Assembly (NCBI GenBank): GCA_900316105.1
Contig: ONBR01000012.1
Location: 1-64,000, forward strand
Length of the DNA: 64,000 nucleotides
Origin: an uncultured Olsenella sp.
GTDB lineage: Bacteria > Actinomycetota > Coriobacteriia > Coriobacteriales > Atopobiaceae
Direction of reading: 5' to 3'
How positions within the stretch are numbered: the first letter of the stretch is position 1; each line of letters opens with the position of its first letter. Position numbers and translations under genes: made by a program. Positions 8,892 through 17,569 of the stretch are shown here, piece by piece. The notes beneath the pieces were generated by a model. It did not search any database, was not told where the DNA came from, and saw only the letters and a program-made list of their open reading frames with translations.

Positions 8892-9323
8892 ATGAGGGCA
8901 CTCGCTCTAGACATAGGCCAGAAGCGGATAGGCATAGCGGCCAGCGACCTGACGGGGACCATAGCGTCCCCCGTCAAGGTCCTTCCCGCCCAGGAGGTCC
9001 TTTCCAGGGGAAAGAGCTTCGTGCGCATCCTCGAGGACTATGAGCCCGAGCTGCTCGTGTGCGGCCGTCCCAAGACCATGTCGGGCGAGGACGGACCCCA
9101 GGCCGCACGTGTGATTGAGCAGGGCAAGGCAATCGCCAAGGCCTGCCAGCTACCGATTGAGTTCGTCGATGAGAGGTTGAGCTCGGCCGAGGCAAAGCGC
9201 ATCCTTCATGAAGAGGGCTATAGCGAGAAGACGATGCGCGGCAGGGTCGATATGGTGGCCGCGTCGCTCTTTCTGCAGACGTGGCTTGACGCGAGGAACG
9301 ACGAAGGCAGGACTGATGGCTGA
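8892..9323 (+). CDS. ruvX: RuvX/YqgF-type Holliday-junction resolvase-like protein (pre-16S rRNA nuclease)
   Basis: 143 residues. RNase H-fold motifs are 'MRALALDIGQKRIGIAASD' at the N-terminus, 'LLVCGRPKTMSGEDGPQA', and the C-terminal 'FVDERLSSAEAKRILHEEG' and 'RGRVDMVAASLFLQTWLD'. The family matures the 5' end of 16S rRNA and is implicated in DNA repair. It starts 18 bases after alaS and overlaps mltG by 8 bases, giving the common alaS-ruvX-mltG order. Confidence 0.93.
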   Translation: MRALALDIGQKRIGIAASDLTGTIASPVKVLPAQEVLSRGKSFVRILEDYEPELLVCGRPKTMSGEDGPQAARVIEQGKAIAKACQLPIEFVDERLSSAEAKRILHEEGYSEKTMRGRVDMVAASLFLQTWLDARNDEGRTDG

Positions 9324-10596
9324 GACCAGACCAAGCGCCCCCAAACGCACCAGCAAGGCACCCGCCCGGCACACGAGCGCCGCTCAGGTCAGGAAGAAGG
9401 GCGCTCCGCGCACCGTTGGCCGTCCTGGCCAGGGGATGCGTCGACAGGGGGGCCAGGCTCCCAGTACCCGTCCCGCTGGCATCACGCGCAGGATCAGGCA
9501 TGCCAGCAACCAGCACGGTTCTGCCAAGGGTGGCGTTCACAATGACACCCACAGCATTCGCCTTGCCGTCACTGCCGTAGCTGTTTTCCTCGTCCTCATC
9601 ATTGCTGGAATTGCGGGCTTCATCGCACACAGCAATGCCAACTCCCAGGTGGAAAACCCTGGCGCCAACATCACCCTCACCATCCCCGACGGCGCCACTA
9701 CCGATGACATTGCAAAGATTCTCAAGGAAGAGGGTGTCATCGCAAACCAGAACGAGTTCACCGACGCCGTAAAGCGCGCAGGTGCCGGCACCAGCATGAA
9801 GAGCGGAAACTACGAGCTCGTTGCGGGCTCTGACGTGGAGGGTATCGTCAAACAGCTGGTGGATGGCCCCAACTCCACGGCGGACACGGTTACCATCGCC
9901 GAGGGTCTCACGGTAAAGAAGACCGCCAGCGCTGTCCAGAACGCCCTGGGCATTCCCTCCGACGTCTTTCTCGAGCAGGCCAAGGCCTCCAACTACGTGA
10001 AGGACTACCCCTTCCTGGAGGAGGCCAAGGACGACTCCCTGGAGGGCTTCCTCTATCCCAAGACCTATGACTTCGCCAACACGGACAAGTCTGCCGACAC
10101 GGTGATTCGTGCCATGTTGGATCAGTACAAGGAGGAAGTCGCCGGCATCGAGATGTCGGATGCCCAGAAGGCCCTCAAGGAGAAGTACTACGTCACGATG
10201 TCCGACTACGACATCATCAAGATGGCCTCCATCATCGAGAAGGAAGCCCTCAACGACGACGATCGCTACAAGATCGCCTCGGTCATGTACAACCGCATGA
10301 AGTCGGGCATGCCCCTGCAGAGTGACGCCACGATGGGCTATGTGACGGGTGGCAAGGTGACGGCCGACGACCTAAAGACCGCCAGTCCCTACAACACCTA
10401 TCTCTACCTGGGACTTACTCCTACGCCCATCTGCACACCCAGCCTGAAGTCCATCGATGCGGCCTTACATCCCGCCGATACCAACTACTACTACTTCTGG
10501 ATTACCGAGAAGGAGCATGACTTCTCCGAGACCTACGAGCAGCATCAGCAAGCTATCGCCGATGCGCAGGGCTCAAGTGACGATTCCGCACAGTAG
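9316..10596 (+). CDS. mltG: Endolytic murein transglycosylase MltG (YceG-like)
   Basis: 426 residues. A basic, probably disordered cytoplasmic N-terminus (about 80 residues) precedes one transmembrane segment ('VTAVAVFLVLIIAGIAGFIA'), a LysM-like region, and the YceG catalytic domain with 'MASIIEKEALNDDDRYKIASVMYNRM' (catalytic Glu in IIEKE) and 'PLQSDATMGY'. It cleaves nascent glycan strands at the outer face of the membrane and sets their length. The start, ATG 9316, overlaps the ruvX stop. The C-terminal motif 'SPYNTYLYLGLTPTPICTPS' matches the family's 'YNTY..GLPPGPI.NPG' block. Confidence 0.95.
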   Translation: MAETRPSAPKRTSKAPARHTSAAQVRKKGAPRTVGRPGQGMRRQGGQAPSTRPAGITRRIRHASNQHGSAKGGVHNDTHSIRLAVTAVAVFLVLIIAGIAGFIAHSNANSQVENPGANITLTIPDGATTDDIAKILKEEGVIANQNEFTDAVKRAGAGTSMKSGNYELVAGSDVEGIVKQLVDGPNSTADTVTIAEGLTVKKTASAVQNALGIPSDVFLEQAKASNYVKDYPFLEEAKDDSLEGFLYPKTYDFANTDKSADTVIRAMLDQYKEEVAGIEMSDAQKALKEKYYVTMSDYDIIKMASIIEKEALNDDDRYKIASVMYNRMKSGMPLQSDATMGYVTGGKVTADDLKTASPYNTYLYLGLTPTPICTPSLKSIDAALHPADTNYYYFWITEKEHDFSETYEQHQQAIADAQGSSDDSAQ

Positions 10597-10605
10597 GGGA
10601 TAGCC

Positions 10606-10789
10606 GTGAGCCTCCTTGCCGCAGATCGCTACATGGCCTTCATCGACCTCGTCAGCGTTTCCGAGCTCCTGGATTCGGGCATAGCCCCAGTGCGCGACCG
10701 ACCTGAGGTTCTCCGACGTCATGCGTGCCTTGGAGGCAAGGATCGTCGGAGACAGGACCTTTGAGGGAGAGTCGCCAGCGCGCCCCTAG
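10606..10789 (+). pseudogene. yqeG (HAD-IIIA phosphatase) remnant with internal deletion
   Basis: From GTG 10606 the frame reads VSLLAADRYMAFIDLVSV then SELLDSGIAPV, the N-terminus expected for YqeG-family HAD phosphatases (LL.PD.Y...I....L...GI..V). The catalytic DxDxT, which should follow at once, is absent, and this frame stops at 10762. From about 10694 a second frame reads TDLRFSDVMRALEARIVGD and then RTFEGESPARP to a TAG at 10787, which resembles the YqeG C-terminus. About 100 central codons appear deleted, with a frame change at the joint. Position between mltG and a shikimate-pathway gene fits, since yqeG often sits near aro genes. Confidence 0.6.
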
Positions 10790-10848
10790 ACAGGGGACTT
10801 CGATGATAAAATCGCTGCTTGATAACGAGTTGTTTCGGAGCTTTGCGT

Positions 10849-11397
10849 ATGGGTGATTTGGAAAAGGGATATGTGGTCCACAAGGGCTGTGACCACATCT
10901 TCTTCATTGGCTTTTTGGGCGCGGGCAAGTCTACCTTGGCGCGCAACCTGGGAAGCCTCTTTAACCGTGACTTCGTGGATACCGACCGCCTGGTGGAGCG
11001 TGCGACAGGAAAGAGCGTCTGCCAGATCTTTGAGGAAGACGGTCAGGATCGATTCCGTGAGCTCGAGGCACAGGTCCTCAGAAGCCTTATGATCCGCAAG
11101 TCCCTCTTGGTGAGCTGTGGCGGAGGCATCGTCGAGGGTCCAGAGGCCTGCAAGCTCATGCACCAGATGGGCAAGGTGGTCTTTCTGGATGGAGACTTCG
11201 AGGACTCGCTGAGACAGATTCGCCACCCCGAGCTTCGGCCGGACTTTGGCTGTGTGGAGACGGCCAGCAAATGCTACGAGTATCGTCGCCCCCTCTATCT
11301 GTGCGAGGCGGATCTGACGATTGACATCAGAAACAAGACGTTCGAGCAGGTCTGCACCGCTGCTGCCGAGCTGCTCTGGGAGGAAGGCCTGCTATGA
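10849..11397 (+). CDS. aroK: Shikimate kinase
   Basis: 182 residues. It phosphorylates shikimate with ATP. Motifs are P-loop 'GFLGAGKST', the shikimate-binding 'FVDTDRLVE', 'RFRELEAQVLR', the glycine loop 'VSCGGGIVEG' and the lid 'RRPLY'. Start ATG 10849 is chosen over the TTG at 10819. A 4-base overlap (ATGA) couples it to the AroB-like gene downstream. All catalytic residues look intact, in contrast to its partner. Confidence 0.88.
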   Translation: MGDLEKGYVVHKGCDHIFFIGFLGAGKSTLARNLGSLFNRDFVDTDRLVERATGKSVCQIFEEDGQDRFRELEAQVLRSLMIRKSLLVSCGGGIVEGPEACKLMHQMGKVVFLDGDFEDSLRQIRHPELRPDFGCVETASKCYEYRRPLYLCEADLTIDIRNKTFEQVCTAAAELLWEEGLL

Positions 11398-12608
11398 GCG
11401 AGGAAAGTCCACTAAGGGACGAGGCAACCGAGACCGAGCTGGCATCTGTCAAGGAGGCAGAGGCAGACCAGGAGGCCGTGGCTGTCGAGGAGCAAGAGCC
11501 CGAGGAGCCACCTGTACCTGCGGCGGTCAAGCAGTGGGTGCCCCTTTCGGGCGGCGCCTGCGATGCAAGGTTTGGCTTTGGGGTTCTCGACGAGCTGGAA
11601 TCGATGCTGAGGAGCGTCTCCGGCCGTCCCCACCGTGCGGCCCTCCTGGCCCCTTCATCCTTTGACGAGGGTTTGGTGGAGCGCGTTCGCAGGGAGCTTA
11701 CCTCCGCTGGCTTTGAGGTGGCCCGTATCGAGCTCGAGGCTGTGGGGGGCGTGCGGTCCATGAATACGGCCGCCCAGCTGGCCCGCCATTTGGATGATGC
11801 GGGCATCTCCGTCGACGACATCGTTTGTGCCGTCGGTTCCACCGACCTCCTTTCCCTTGCCGCCTTCGTCTGCCAGAGCTGGTGTGGAGGAACCCCGCTG
11901 GTCAGCGTGGCGGGCGACCTCTCCACGCTCGTGGAGGCCGTGGCCACGCCGCGTGGGCTGGACGTCTCTCGGCACGAACAGATGGTCACCGTCTCCCCTT
12001 GGTGCCGCCACATCGTCTGCGACTTTGACCTGGTGAGCCTTGACCCCTCCCAGGAGGACGTCATGCTGACTCGCTCCTTCATGGTCCAGACGGCAATGCT
12101 GGATTCAGTGGAGGGCTTCACCAAACTCTGGGATAGGAGTCTGGAGATCGCTGGGGGAGACCTCTTTGCCCTGAGTGACCAGCTTGCCGAGACCTTAAAG
12201 GCCCGCGGTCGCACCAGCTCGTCCACATCCTTGGCCCTCAGACAGTCCCTGCGCTATGGCAACGAGCTTGCCAGGGCCCTGGCGCGACTTACCAAGGCTC
12301 CACGTTCGATCCTTCTTGCCGAGGGACTCCGCTTTGCCGCGCGTCTGTCTGCTGGCATGGAGCGCTTTGAGGTGGACGACGTCATGGCCCAGGACGAGCT
12401 CCTGGAGCGTCTGGGCATAGGCTACCTGGAGGAGGACCTGGATGCCGAGCAGCTGGTCCGAACTTTCAGGGACGAGTGCTTCGTGCGCTCCAGCAGGCTG
12501 CAGGTTGCTCTACCAGAAAAGCTTGGCCGCGTTCGCCTGGCAAACGTGACCGACGAGCTTCTGGAGGCTCATCTGGGAGGCTTCTGCGCTACACGCTCGG
12601 CACAGTAG
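11394..12608 (+). CDS. Degenerate 3-dehydroquinate synthase-like protein (probable AroB pseudoenzyme)
   Basis: 404 residues. An acidic, Glu-rich extension of about 45 residues precedes a domain that follows AroB in layout: 'DDIVCAVGSTDLLSLAAFVCQSW' in place of the NAD-binding GGG..GD.AGF block, 'DLSTLVEAVATPRGLDV' in place of the DSS.GGKTG.N block, 'LRYGNELARALA' in place of 'YGHTFGHAIE', and 'ILLAEGLRFAARLS' in place of 'L.HGEAV..G'. The lysine of GGKTG and all three zinc ligands of genuine AroB are replaced. Synthesis of dehydroquinate is therefore unlikely unless another aroB exists. The frame is intact and coupled to aroK by a 4-base overlap, so the protein may be retained for another role. 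Confidence 0.65.
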   Translation: MSEESPLRDEATETELASVKEAEADQEAVAVEEQEPEEPPVPAAVKQWVPLSGGACDARFGFGVLDELESMLRSVSGRPHRAALLAPSSFDEGLVERVRRELTSAGFEVARIELEAVGGVRSMNTAAQLARHLDDAGISVDDIVCAVGSTDLLSLAAFVCQSWCGGTPLVSVAGDLSTLVEAVATPRGLDVSRHEQMVTVSPWCRHIVCDFDLVSLDPSQEDVMLTRSFMVQTAMLDSVEGFTKLWDRSLEIAGGDLFALSDQLAETLKARGRTSSSTSLALRQSLRYGNELARALARLTKAPRSILLAEGLRFAARLSAGMERFEVDDVMAQDELLERLGIGYLEEDLDAEQLVRTFRDECFVRSSRLQVALPEKLGRVRLANVTDELLEAHLGGFCATRSAQ

Positions 12609-12657
12609 CCAATCGCATTCACACACATATAGGCATTCGTCGTAGGGAGACACTTTT

Positions 12658-13779
12658 ATGGATGAGGGTACGGTGCTTGCGGGTCGTATTGGGCGCTTGC
12701 GTGAGCTCATGGGACAGAGGGGCTATGACGCGGTGGTTCTGCGCAACAACCCTGACCTTCGCTGGCTCACCGGCGCGGAGCGCGTCTTTGACGACGAGGT
12801 TGCCCATACCGCCTTCATTACCTTGGATGGTCTTTGGCTGCATACGGATTCCCGCTATTACAACAGCTTCCTCGAGCGTATGGGTAAGGACGGCCCCTGG
12901 CTGCTGGATATGGAGGTAAAGGGCGCACCCGCCTGGGTGGCGGACCGAATATCCCAGGTCCAGGCCCACACCGTCGCCATCGAGGACACGGTCACGGTAT
13001 CCTTCCTGGACGAGCTGTCCCAGGCCTGCGTCGACCTCGGGCTGGAATGCAGCCTTCCTCGCCTGCATGGTGACATCATGGGCCTGCGCATGATCAAGGA
13101 CAAACGCGAGCTGGAACTGATTCAACATGCGCAGGACATTACCGACGCAGCCTTCGAGCACATATGCGGCTATATCAAGGCCGGTATGACCGAGCAGCAG
13201 GTTCGTGTCGAGCTGGAGAACTACATGTTCAACAAGGGGGCCGATGCCCTCTCCTTCGAGACCATCATCGCCGCTGGTCCGAATGGTGCCAATCCCCATG
13301 CTCGCCCAAGCGACTACGTCATCAAGGATGGTGACATGATCGTCATGGACTATGGCGCGGGATATCGTGATTATCACTCAGACATGACTCGTACCGTCTG
13401 CGTGGGAGAGCCCTCCTCGGAGCAGCGTAAGGTCTACGACGTCGTTCGCCTGGCTCACGAGACCTGCGCCGAGGCGGCAAAGCCTGGCGTATTGGGTACC
13501 GACATGCAGGCGCTCGCCGTCAAGGTCATCGCGGATGCTGGCTTCGGTGACTACTTTGGCCACGGCCTTGGTCATGGTGTGGGACTCGAGATCCACGAAC
13601 TTCCCAGCTTTGGGAGGAGATACCCCAAGCCCGTTCCTGAAGGTTCCGTCATCACCATCGAGCCAGGCATCTATCTGCCTGGAAAGTTTGGCGTCAGGTT
13701 GGAGGATTTTGGCCTGATTTCCTCGGATGGATTCTTGCCATTTACACATTCGCCACACGAGTTGCAAATTGTCGGATAG
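12658..13779 (+). CDS. Aminopeptidase P / Xaa-Pro dipeptidase (M24B family)
   Basis: 373 residues. An N-terminal creatinase-like domain (about 1-125, 'LRELMGQRGYDAVVLRNNPDLRWLTG') is followed by the pita-bread catalytic domain. The dinuclear metal ligands are visible as Asp in 'VMDYGAGY', Asp in 'YHSDMTRTV', His in 'GHGLGHGVGLEIHE', Glu in 'ITIEPGIY' and Glu in 'GVRLEDFG'. It releases N-terminal residues before proline in the cytoplasm. A GTAGGGAGA site precedes ATG 12658. In Actinobacteria and Firmicutes this gene usually stands directly before efp; here eight kilobases of butyrate genes intervene. Confidence 0.93.
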   Translation: MDEGTVLAGRIGRLRELMGQRGYDAVVLRNNPDLRWLTGAERVFDDEVAHTAFITLDGLWLHTDSRYYNSFLERMGKDGPWLLDMEVKGAPAWVADRISQVQAHTVAIEDTVTVSFLDELSQACVDLGLECSLPRLHGDIMGLRMIKDKRELELIQHAQDITDAAFEHICGYIKAGMTEQQVRVELENYMFNKGADALSFETIIAAGPNGANPHARPSDYVIKDGDMIVMDYGAGYRDYHSDMTRTVCVGEPSSEQRKVYDVVRLAHETCAEAAKPGVLGTDMQALAVKVIADAGFGDYFGHGLGHGVGLEIHELPSFGRRYPKPVPEGSVITIEPGIYLPGKFGVRLEDFGLISSDGFLPFTHSPHELQIVG

Positions 13780-14079
13780 CTGACAATACTGTTGGCTTAT
13801 TACAAGCTCTTTACCTTGGTTTTAGCGCGATTGATATATTTGCCAATAAACATGCAGTATTACTGATATTTATGGGCATTTGATTATCGATTACAAACTA
13901 GTTCATCTTGTGTGTGAGCACAAATGAGAGGGGAGAGAATTCGTATTTCGATGCGGAATCAGGAAAAATCTAACCGTTTTTTCCGAATAGTTTTTGTTCT
14001 TCGTGCTGAATGAGCTAATTCGTCCCGCTTTACCGTTTTAGTTACTGTATGATTAAACAAAAAAGGGAGCGTGAAGCGC
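13780..14079 (+). promoter_or_regulatory. AT-rich regulatory region of the butyrate operon
   Basis: A 300-base non-coding stretch, much richer in A+T than its surroundings. It holds a TTGTG-N6-CACAA dyad at 13908-13923, a weak GGAAAAA/TTTTTCC hairpin around 13971-13985, and a TATGAT hexamer at 14048-14053 that could be the -10 box. No good -35 element lies 16-18 bases upstream of it. An AAGGGAG ribosome site ends at 14067. No open frame of note is present. It must carry the operon's promoter. Confidence 0.5.
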
Positions 14080-15426
14080 ATGAATTTTGATGAGATGTAT
14101 CAATCCAAGCTTGTTTCCGCTGATGAGGCGGCAAAGGTCGTCAAGAGTGGCGACTGGGTTGACTACGCCTGGAGTTCCATCACCCCCGTCGCCTTCGATG
14201 AGGCCCTGGCAAAGCGTATGCCCGAGCTCGATAACGTGAACTTCCGCGGCGGCATTCTGGGTCACGTTCCCGCCATCTTCCAGATCGATCACCCCGAGGA
14301 GCACCTCACATGGAACTCCTGGCACATGGGCGGCATCGAGCGTAAGGCATGCAAGCTGGGTTATGGCTTCTATGCCCCCATCAAGTACTCCGAGCTTCCT
14401 CGCTACTATCGCGATCGTGAGCTCGAGGTCAATGTCGCCGTCTTCCAGGTCTCTCCCATGGACGCCAACGGCAACTTCCGCTTTGGCCTGTGCTCCTCGC
14501 ACATCATGGCCGCCTGCGATAGGGCAGATGTCATCATCGTCGAGGTCAACAAGAACATGCCCGTCTGCCTGGGTGGTCCCGAGACCTTCATCAACGTCAC
14601 CCGCGTCGACATGATCATCGAGGGCGACGATCAGCCCATTGATACCCTGCCCGCGGCGGGGGAGCCCTCTGCCATCGACAAGGCAGTCACCGACATCGTG
14701 GTTCCCATGATTCCCGATGGCGCCTGCCTGCAGCTGGGTATCGGTGGCATGCCTACCGCCATCGGCGCTGGCATCGCCCAGTCCGACCTCAAGAACCTCG
14801 GTGTTCACACCGAGATGTACGTGGATGCCTTCGTGGACCTCTCCCTTGCTGGAAAGATCACGGGCAACCGCAAGAACATCGACCGCGGCAAGCAGGTCTA
14901 TGCCTTTGCAGCCGGTTCCAAGAAGATGTACGAGTTCCTGGACGACAATCCCGAGTGCATGGCCGCTCCCGTCGACTACGTCAACGACGTCCGCAGGGTC
15001 TCTGCCCTGGACAATTTCATCTCCATCAACAACGCAGTTGACATCGACCTTAAGGGTCAGGTCAATGCCGAGTCCGCTGGCACCAAGGAGATCTCCGGTG
15101 CAGGTGGCCAGCTCGACTTCGTCCTGGGTGCCTTTGCCTCCCGCGGCGGCAAGAGCTTCATCTGCCTCAGCTCCACCTTCAAGAACAAGAAGACGGGCGA
15201 GGTCGCGAGCCGTATCCGTCCCACCCTTGCCGAGGGCTCCATTGTCACTGACACTCGTGCCAACACCATGTATGTCGTGACTGAGTATGGCTGCGTAAAC
15301 CTAAAGGGCCTCTCTTCCTGGCAGCGTGCCGAGACCCTGATCTCCATCGCGCATCCCGATTTCCGCGATGACCTAATCAAGGAAGCACAGAAGATGAACA
15401 TCTGGCGTAGGTCCAACAAGATCTAA
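14080..15426 (+). CDS. Butyryl-CoA:acetate CoA-transferase family (acetyl-CoA hydrolase/transferase)
   Basis: 448 residues. It belongs to the class I CoA-transferases that exchange CoA between acyl groups through a glutamyl thioester. The catalytic Glu245 lies in '[14 protein letters not shown]'; '[13 protein letters not shown]' and '[20 protein letters not shown]' are family signatures, and the last resembles butyryl-CoA:acetate CoA-transferases. Heading a complete crotonyl/butyryl-CoA operon supports the final step butyryl-CoA + acetate to butyrate + acetyl-CoA. 4-Hydroxybutyrate or propionate CoA-transferase activity cannot be excluded. ATG 14080 is preferred to GTG 14071, which sits too close to the AAGGGAG site. 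Confidence 0.85.
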   Translation: MNFDEMYQSKLVSADEAAKVVKSGDWVDYAWSSITPVAFDEALAKRMPELDNVNFRGGILGHVPAIFQIDHPEEHLTWNSWHMGGIERKACKLGYGFYAPIKYSELPRYYRDRELEVNVAVFQVSPMDANGNFRFGLCSSHIMAACDRADVIIVEVNKNMPVCLGGPETFINVTRVDMIIEGDDQPIDTLPAAGEPSAIDKAVTDIVVPMIPDGACLQLGIGGMPTAIGAGIAQSDLKNLGVHTEMYVDAFVDLSLAGKITGNRKNIDRGKQVYAFAAGSKKMYEFLDDNPECMAAPVDYVNDVRRVSALDNFISINNAVDIDLKGQVNAESAGTKEISGAGGQLDFVLGAFASRGGKSFICLSSTFKNKKTGEVASRIRPTLAEGSIVTDTRANTMYVVTEYGCVNLKGLSSWQRAETLISIAHPDFRDDLIKEAQKMNIWRRSNKI

Positions 15427-15500
15427 GCCAGTGTGCATAGCGTTGTAGTTTTGTAGGCGTGTTGGTTTTTGGTTTGTGTCCTATCAAGGAGGATAGCAAC

Positions 15501-16691
15501 ATGAGCAAAAAGGTCGTTATCGCAAGTGCCTGCCGTACCGCTATTGGTAAGTTCGGTGGCGGACTGTCCGCGGTCCCCGCACGTACGCTGGGTGCTACGG
15601 TCATCAAGGAGGCTGTCAAGCGCGCAGGCATCAAGGAGACCGACGTTGACTTCGTCTACATGGGCAACGTCATCCAGGCTGGCCAGGGCCAGAACGTCGC
15701 TCGTCAGTGCTCCCTGGACGCTGGCCTGCCCATCGAGACCCCTGCCGTTACTCTGAACGTCGTTTGCGGCTCTGGCCTCTACAGCGTCAATGCTGCTGCC
15801 GAGAAGATCATGGCTGGCCAGGCTGACGTCGTCGTCGCCGGTGGTACCGAGAACATGGACATGGCGCCCTTCGCAATGATGAAGGGCCGTTACGGCTACC
15901 GCATGGGTTCCCCCATGGGCAAGTCCGAGCTCATCGACACCATGGTCAACGACGGCCTCTGGGACGCCTTCAACAACTACCACATGGGCATCACCGCCGA
16001 GAACGTGGCCGAGCAGTGGGGCATCACCCGCGAGCAGCTGGACGAGTTCTCCCTGAACAGCCAGAACCGCGCCCTGAAGGCCATCGCCGACGGCGCCTTC
16101 AAGGACGAGATCGTCCCCGTCGAGGTCAAGGGCCGCAAGGGCAAGGTCACCGTCGTCGACACCGACGAGGGCCCGCGTGAGACCTCCATGGAGCTCCTCG
16201 CCAAGCTCCGTCCCGCCTTCAAGCCCGACGGAATCGTCACGGCCGGCAACTCCTCGGGCATCAACGACGGTGCTGCCGCCCTGGTCGTCATGAGCGAGGA
16301 GAAGGCCCAGGAGCTGGGCGTCACCCCCATGGCCACCATCGTCTCTGGTGCACTGGCTGGCGTCGATCCCTCCATCATGGGCACCGGCCCCATTCCCGCC
16401 TCCCGTAAGGCCCTGGAGAAGGCTGGCCTGACCGTCGCCGACATGGACCTCGTCGAGGCCAACGAGGCCTTCGCCGCCCAGTCCCTGGCTGTCGTCCATG
16501 ACCTCGGCCTCGACCTCGAGAAGACCAATGTCAACGGCGGCGCCATCGCCCTTGGCCACCCCGTGGGAGCTTCCGGCGCTCGTATCCTGGTCACCCTGCT
16601 CTACAACATGAAGCACCGTGGTGCCCACAAGGGCCTGGCCACGCTCTGCATCGGTGGCGGCATGGGTTGCGCTACCGTCGTCGAGATGTAA
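15501..16691 (+). CDS. Acetyl-CoA C-acetyltransferase (thiolase)
   Basis: 396 residues. It condenses two acetyl-CoA to acetoacetyl-CoA. The acyl-accepting Cys89 is in '[11 protein letters not shown]', His353 in '[10 protein letters not shown]' and the second Cys383 in 'CIGGGMGCA', all as in biosynthetic thiolases. The start is ATG 15501 with AAGGAGGA at 15486-15493. It is the second gene of the operon, after a 74-base gap with no terminator. Confidence 0.95.
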   Translation: MSKKVVIASACRTAIGKFGGGLSAVPARTLGATVIKEAVKRAGIKETDVDFVYMGNVIQAGQGQNVARQCSLDAGLPIETPAVTLNVVCGSGLYSVNAAAEKIMAGQADVVVAGGTENMDMAPFAMMKGRYGYRMGSPMGKSELIDTMVNDGLWDAFNNYHMGITAENVAEQWGITREQLDEFSLNSQNRALKAIADGAFKDEIVPVEVKGRKGKVTVVDTDEGPRETSMELLAKLRPAFKPDGIVTAGNSSGINDGAAALVVMSEEKAQELGVTPMATIVSGALAGVDPSIMGTGPIPASRKALEKAGLTVADMDLVEANEAFAAQSLAVVHDLGLDLEKTNVNGGAIALGHPVGASGARILVTLLYNMKHRGAHKGLATLCIGGGMGCATVVEM

Positions 16692-16706
16692 GGGAGCGCA
16701 TAGACT

Positions 16707-17492
16707 ATGAGCTTCGTTACCGTCGAGAACCAGGACAAGGTCGCCGTCGTTACCATCGACCGTCCCAAGGCCCTCAACGCCCTGAACCCCGAGGTCCTCG
16801 CAGATCTCAAGGCTGCCTTCGAGAGCATCGATCAGGACCAGATTCGCTGCGTTGTCCTCACGGGCGCTGGTGACAAGTCCTTTGTGGCAGGTGCCGACAT
16901 CGCCGCCATGTCCACGATGACCAAGGAGGAGGGCAAGGCCTTCGGAAAGCTGGGCAACGATCTCTTCCTCGAGATCGAGAACTTCCCCCTGCCCGTGATT
17001 GCAGCCGTCAACGGTTTTGCTCTGGGCGGCGGCAACGAGCTTGCCATGAGCTGTGACATCCGTCTCTGCTCTGACAATGCCGTCTTTGGTCAGCCCGAGG
17101 TTGGCCTGGGCATCACCCCTGGCTTCGGTGGCACCCAGCGTCTGGCCCGTCTGGTCGGCGCCGGCATGGCCAAGCAGCTGGTCTACTCTGCCCTGAACAT
17201 CAAGGCAGACGAGGCACTGCGCATCGGCCTGGTCAACGCCGTGTACACCCAGGAGGAGCTCATGCCCGCGGCCCTCAAGCTCGCTGGCAAGATCGCCAAG
17301 AACGCCCCCATCGCAGTGCGTCACTGCAAGGAGGCCATCAACAAGGGCATCAAGCTCCCCATCGAGGAGGCTGTCGAGGTCGAGGAGGGTCTCTTTGGAG
17401 ATTGCTTCGAGACGCACGACCAGAAGGAGGGCATGGGCTGCTTCCTGAGCCACGACAAGCCCAAGCCCAAGCCTGTCTTTACCAATAACTAG
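16707..17492 (+). CDS. crt: 3-hydroxybutyryl-CoA dehydratase (crotonase, enoyl-CoA hydratase family)
   Basis: 261 residues, standard crotonase length. The oxyanion-hole segments 'SFVAGADIAAM' and 'NGFALGGGNELAMSCD' and the two catalytic glutamates (in GGGNE and 'GQPEVGLGITPGFGG') are present. In this operon it removes water from 3-hydroxybutyryl-CoA to give crotonyl-CoA. It follows the thiolase by 15 bases with a GGGAG ribosome site. Confidence 0.93.
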   Translation: MSFVTVENQDKVAVVTIDRPKALNALNPEVLADLKAAFESIDQDQIRCVVLTGAGDKSFVAGADIAAMSTMTKEEGKAFGKLGNDLFLEIENFPLPVIAAVNGFALGGGNELAMSCDIRLCSDNAVFGQPEVGLGITPGFGGTQRLARLVGAGMAKQLVYSALNIKADEALRIGLVNAVYTQEELMPAALKLAGKIAKNAPIAVRHCKEAINKGIKLPIEEAVEVEEGLFGDCFETHDQKEGMGCFLSHDKPKPKPVFTNN

Positions 17493-17523
17493 GCATCACG
17501 CTAGTTCGTTCCTTTGTGTTAAG

Positions 17524-17549
17524 GCCCGACCGGCAAAAGTCGGTCGGGC
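17524..17549 (+). promoter_or_regulatory. Intercistronic hairpin between crt and hbd
   Basis: GCCCGACCG and CGGTCGGGC form a perfect 9-bp stem with an 8-base loop, 31 bases after the crt stop and 20 bases before the hbd start. No T-run follows, so it is not a simple terminator. It may protect an mRNA end or act as a processing site that sets different levels of the two halves of the operon. Confidence 0.6.
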
Positions 17550-17569
17550 AAGTCAAGAAAGGGGAAAAC

